Of a stretch of DNA of 64,000 nucleotides, positions 60,996-64,000 are shown piece after piece. The translations under genes were made by a program, and so were the position numbers. Each line of letters begins with the position of its first letter. Position 1 is the stretch's first letter. This DNA comes from Phycisphaera sp. (GTDB taxonomy: Bacteria; Planctomycetota; Phycisphaerae; Phycisphaerales; UBA1924): assembly GCA_003712165.1 (NCBI GenBank), contig RHLH01000001.1, positions 124,001 through 188,000 on the forward strand. The letters run 5' to 3'. The notes beneath the pieces are model-generated. The model was not told where the DNA came from. It made no database searches and saw only the letters and a list, made by a program, of their open reading frames with translations.

Positions 60996-63631
60996 TCGCT
61001 CTCTACTCCGGTCCACACGAGCCTGAGCCCGACGCGTTCATCGGGCCGCTCGCGCTGCACAAGCTCGTGCCTCGCCGCGGCGCGAAGCGCCGAGGGTGTC
61101 GAGAGGTACGACCCGCCCCGCGTCATCACGACGTCCTCGCCGTGGCCCGCCTTCTCCGCGATCACAAGCTCGGCGACATTGCCGATCATGTCGACAATCC
61201 CCCAAGGGTTCTCGGCAAGCTGACCAGGCGTTTTGGGCAGACCGCCCGAATCAAGCACCGACCAGCCCCGGTCGTATACCTCTTCCCGATCGGCTCTGCA
61301 CGCGTATTCCCACTGTTCTTCCGTCGGTACGCTGAACGTCCCACCGAAGCGGTCGCTCATCAGCTCAGCGATCGTGCGCGCCTCGTCGAGCGTGATCCGA
61401 ACCGCGGGCAAGCCTGGGTTGTTGGGGACGGGGCCGCCTCGGATCGCAGCGAGTTGTCCACGCGTCAGCTCGGTCTGGGCGATCCAGAAGCCCTGCTCGA
61501 TGCGCACCTGTCTCTGGTCCTCGCCGAAGCGCCTGCCGTCCTCGTCGTCGGGCGAGCCCATGACAAAAACGCCCGGTTCGACGTACCGCAGAGGCATCGC
61601 CTCGTTCTCGGAGATCGTGATGAGCGAGCCGCGGGCGCTGCTGAGTTCTCGCCTCAGCATCTCGATCATCGAAGGCTTAGCAACAGACTCGATCCCCACG
61701 ATCGCTTCGCCCGCGTCGCGGAACCGCCTCGCCTCGATCATCCCGCGGATTTCAGAGAGCGCCCCGCCCGCGCGTGCCGCCGCAGAAACAAACCCGAGCC
61801 TTGCGCGATCAAACCCGTCGGCCGCATCCGCGTACGACTTCTCGATGAGCAGCGCTTCTGCACTTGCAAGAGCGCCCGCCGCTTCCTCGAACACTGCCGG
61901 GGCCAGCCCCGGCGCACCGACCTGCTCGGCGTGCCTTCTCGCGTTGAGCGCATCGCGTTTGGCCATCGCAGCCGCTCGCGAGATTTCTCGCTCGCGTTCC
62001 TTTGCCGCGTCGTACACGGGCGAATTGATGTCCGACGAGCGACCATCGCGGTTGGCCGGTGCCGCTCTTTCTTCCGGGATCGAAGGCCTTTCTCTGTCCG
62101 ATGCGCCACCGTCGGCAATGAGTGGGTTGCGCTGCGCAGGCAGCGCTCGGGATTCGCTTTCTTCCCCGGCCGCGTCGTCCGTGTTTGCAGATGCGCTCTC
62201 CACTCGTTCATCGGAGAGCCCCGGCACAACAGGCGATGCGCCGAAGAAACCGTTCTGCCATGCGAAGTACCCGCCGGCGCCGCCGACCGCGAGTACGACA
62301 ACCGCAGCTCCGGTCGCCGTGATCAGCTGCTTGCGGATCCTCGCACGCGAGGCGACCCGCACCATCTCTTTAGCGCGCTCGTCGCCTGGGCTGAGCTGCG
62401 CGATGCGCTTCCACGAATCAACCGAAGCGGACACATGCCCCGCCGACACGAGTTGGTCGGCGATACCCGTCAGCCTCGTCAGCTCCGCGAGCGTCTCGCG
62501 CTTGGGTCCGAGTTTCTGTGATTGGTGATCAGCCGGGAAGCGGCGCAGCAGCTTGGTGAGCGCATCGAGCGCGCCCGCGTAGTCGTACCGCTGCTCGCAC
62601 GCCCGAAACGTTTCGGTGAGCTCGTTTCGCTCGGCTTTCAGCTGATCGGCACGCCGCAGGAGCACCATCGCCTCGGCGGACTCGCCGTTCTTCTCGAGAG
62701 CAGACTCGCCTGCCTCGCGCATCGCGTCGAACGAGCCCGAGAGTTCTGCCTTCCGGCCGCGACCAAGGGCATCAAACTCGTCTTCTTGCGGCGCAGACAG
62801 ATCGAGTTCCGTCGCGCGGAGTTCGCGCAGGAACGAGTCGATCGTTGGCTGGCCAGTGGTCACACCAGTGCCGAGCGACGCGCGTACCGCGGGCTGGATC
62901 GCCTCTGGAAGCTTGCGCACCTCGACCGACCCCGTCGACACACCGGTCAGCAGCTGGCAGAGCGTGCGGACCAAACTCTTGACGTCTTGGCGCCGTGCAC
63001 GCGCGACCTCGCTCGGCTCGACCTCGCCCACGCTGAAGTCGCACAGCATCGGACGCATGCCCTCGGTAAAGAGGATATTCGAGCCGCGGATCGAGCCGTG
63101 GTACAGACCCCGCTCGTGCGCAAAGGACACGGCCTGTCCGATCGTTTCGACGATCTTCGCCGCCTGCCTCAGACTCATCGCGCCCTGCGAGGCGACCAGC
63201 CTCGCCGCGTCGAGCCCGTCGATGTACTCCGAGATCACGTAAGGCCCGGCAGGGTCCTCACCGAGATCGAACACGCGCACGATGTGGTCGTGCCGAAGCC
63301 CCGCCACGATCTCAGCCGCAGCCATCGCGCGCTCGGCGGCCTGCTTGAGCGTTGGCGTGTCCATCCGGAACCGCTTGAGCGCGACCGTTGCCTCGGTCAG
63401 CCGATCACGCGCAAGGTACACCTTGCCACGCCGGCCAGCGCCCACGAACTCGGTGATCTCGTACCGGCGACCGACGAGCGTCCCGATCGGATCGACCACG
63501 CGCGGCTTGTGCTCGATCTGCGAGCCCTCGGCGCGCTTGGCTGCATCGGATCGCGACTCGGTCTGAGCGCTCTCGCCCGGCTGCTCCGGCCTGCTCGGGT
63601 CTCGATCTGGTTGGCCTGTCTCGACTGCCAC
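60992..63631 (-). CDS. membrane pseudokinase fused to an FGE-sulfatase-type domain
   Basis: 879 residues with a GTG start. Residues about 55-270 have a Ser/Thr-kinase fold: glycine loop VGAGRRGKV (63-71), Lys86 in VALK, Glu107. The catalytic loop reads HGSIRGSN (178-185) where HRDxKxxN is expected, so the catalytic Asp is Ser180; DFG reads DFS (198-200). A helical region, one membrane segment (about 436-458), and an Arg/Glu/Ala-rich probable coiled coil follow. The end (about 655-879) resembles formylglycine-generating-enzyme-like domains: VPTEEQWEYACRAD, GIVDMIGNVAEL, TRGGSY. The copper-binding cysteine pair of true FGEs is not evident. Probably a signalling or scaffold protein. Confidence 0.85.
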   Translation of the reverse strand: MAVETGQPDRDPSRPEQPGESAQTESRSDAAKRAEGSQIEHKPRVVDPIGTLVGRRYEITEFVGAGRRGKVYLARDRLTEATVALKRFRMDTPTLKQAAERAMAAAEIVAGLRHDHIVRVFDLGEDPAGPYVISEYIDGLDAARLVASQGAMSLRQAAKIVETIGQAVSFAHERGLYHGSIRGSNILFTEGMRPMLCDFSVGEVEPSEVARARRQDVKSLVRTLCQLLTGVSTGSVEVRKLPEAIQPAVRASLGTGVTTGQPTIDSFLRELRATELDLSAPQEDEFDALGRGRKAELSGSFDAMREAGESALEKNGESAEAMVLLRRADQLKAERNELTETFRACEQRYDYAGALDALTKLLRRFPADHQSQKLGPKRETLAELTRLTGIADQLVSAGHVSASVDSWKRIAQLSPGDERAKEMVRVASRARIRKQLITATGAAVVVLAVGGAGGYFAWQNGFFGASPVVPGLSDERVESASANTDDAAGEESESRALPAQRNPLIADGGASDRERPSIPEERAAPANRDGRSSDINSPVYDAAKEREREISRAAAMAKRDALNARRHAEQVGAPGLAPAVFEEAAGALASAEALLIEKSYADAADGFDRARLGFVSAAARAGGALSEIRGMIEARRFRDAGEAIVGIESVAKPSMIEMLRRELSSARGSLITISENEAMPLRYVEPGVFVMGSPDDEDGRRFGEDQRQVRIEQGFWIAQTELTRGQLAAIRGGPVPNNPGLPAVRITLDEARTIAELMSDRFGGTFSVPTEEQWEYACRADREEVYDRGWSVLDSGGLPKTPGQLAENPWGIVDMIGNVAELVIAEKAGHGEDVVMTRGGSYLSTPSALRAAARHELVQRERPDERVGLRLVWTGVESE

Positions 63632-63715
63632 GAGGGGAAGCGTACGCCTCCATCCTGTCCGATCACATTCGGACCTGTCCCCGATATCGGGGTTGTGCTA
63701 GGGAATATCGGCCAA

Positions 63716-63799
63716 TGCGGGCGACAGGACTTGAACCTGCACAGCCTTGCGGCCACGGGAACCTAAATCCCGCGCGTCTGCCAATTCCGCCACGCCCGC
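63716..63799 (-). tRNA. tRNA-Leu(UAG)
   Basis: 84 nt. The acceptor arm GCGGGCG (63799-63793) pairs with CGCCCGC (63723-63717), with discriminator A at 63716. The anticodon loop TTTAGGT gives anticodon UAG, read with a 5-bp stem. A long variable arm (TGGCCGCAAGGCTG region) and GGTTCAAGTCC in the T arm confirm class II tRNA-Leu. CCA is not encoded. No integrase or attachment duplication is seen next to it. Confidence 0.95.
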
Positions 63800-63947
63800 G
63801 CATCTGCCCTCCGGGTGGTCCCAGCCGGGCTTCTCGCCCGATGGTAGGGAAAGCCGGATCGCCGCGTTCCGTATGATGGTACAGAAGCTCTAGGTTGTAG
63901 TATGCCAACCGGCGGCGGCAACCCTCTCGCGAGGAAGGATCGGACCC

Positions 63948-64000
63948 ATGTCGATCAGAAGTTCCCTGGCACTCAATGTCGCCCCTCTGGGCCTGCGCGT
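63948..64000 (+). CDS. start of a gene cut by the window edge
   Basis: An ATG at 63948 follows GAGGAAGGA at a normal distance and is open to the window end, giving 17 codons (MSIRSSLALNVAPLGLR). Too short to assign. Another open frame from the ATG at 63902 has no ribosome-binding site. Confidence 0.45.
   Translation, partial: MSIRSSLALNVAPLGLR

Noticed and set aside
61067..63766. Long plus-strand frames opposite the kinase-FGE gene
   Set aside because: Shadow frames; the minus strand carries recognisable kinase and FGE motifs, and one frame even runs through the tRNA.
63716..63799. tRNA-Leu as an integration site
   Set aside because: No integrase gene and no duplicated tRNA 3' end could be seen in the window.

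Overview
The window looks like chromosome of a planctomycete of the class Phycisphaerae. The argument is from content: GC-rich DNA, and eleven otherwise unrelated secreted proteins that end in the same dockerin-like EF-hand tail closing on Gly-Cys, the tail NCBI calls a GC-type dockerin domain (recalled, not looked up). A PAPA/PEP-type C-terminal sorting signal, a TIGR03790-type protein and a kinase-like/FGE-like fusion fit the same group. No rRNA, CRISPR array, prophage or complete insertion sequence was seen. There is one tRNA-Leu(UAG).

Layout. 1-12.9 kb is a surface-polysaccharide region: two sulfotransferases, a GT4 glycosyltransferase, a CDP-paratose-2-epimerase-like enzyme, GDP-fucose synthase, GDP-mannose dehydratase, a flippase and a glycosidase-like secreted protein. 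It is interrupted by a small cassette (3.3-4.8 kb) of an HxlR regulator, a protoglobin with a lipoprotein signal and a CPVC thioredoxin-like protein, with a perfect palindrome in the divergent promoter region. 13-18 kb holds an SLC13/TrkA-C permease, TerC, a kelch-dockerin protein and a 3'(2'),5'-bisphosphate nucleotidase. 18-25.6 kb holds three large dockerin-tailed secreted proteins (trypsin-like, M14 carboxypeptidase, TIGR03790). 26-28.4 kb is a tandem pair of secreted CPPC thioredoxins. 28.4-35.5 kb is housekeeping: Rho, PtsI, RNase E/G and Dxr. 35.6-40.9 kb has a secreted metzincin, a UbiA-family phosphoribosyltransferase-like enzyme and a GT-C-like membrane protein. 41-55.4 kb is the main dockerin cluster: six proteins, including one with PGRS-like glycine repeats and one with half a dockerin, plus a PAPA-type protein and an AraC regulator. 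55.6-59.2 kb has CysC and Sat around RarD and two zinc-ribbon membrane proteins. 59.4 kb carries an orphan dockerin tail. 59.8-63.6 kb is a lipoprotein overlapping a pseudokinase-FGE fusion.

How it fits together. Sat and CysC make PAPS, the two sulfotransferases would use it on a fucose-containing glycan, and the bisphosphate nucleotidase removes the PAP by-product, so the window encodes most of a sulfated-polysaccharide route. The dockerin-tailed proteins form an exported cohort of proteases, beta-helix, beta-propeller and cupredoxin modules with one shared tail whose receptor is not visible here. Reading the eleven tails side by side, the first and last cysteines never vary, while the two middle cysteines are either both present or both absent. 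This suggests two disulfides. A one-repeat variant is shorter by exactly the 27-codon repeat unit.

Strongest points for a second look: the exported protoglobin/HxlR/thioredoxin cassette, the cysteine pattern and 81-bp repeat mechanism of the dockerin tails, a Rho without its RNA-binding OB domain next to an RNase E/G sharing its poly-arginine tracts, a ribosome-binding site buried in a hairpin before the second thioredoxin, and the pseudokinase-FGE fusion. All calls come from reading the sequence; no database search was run.
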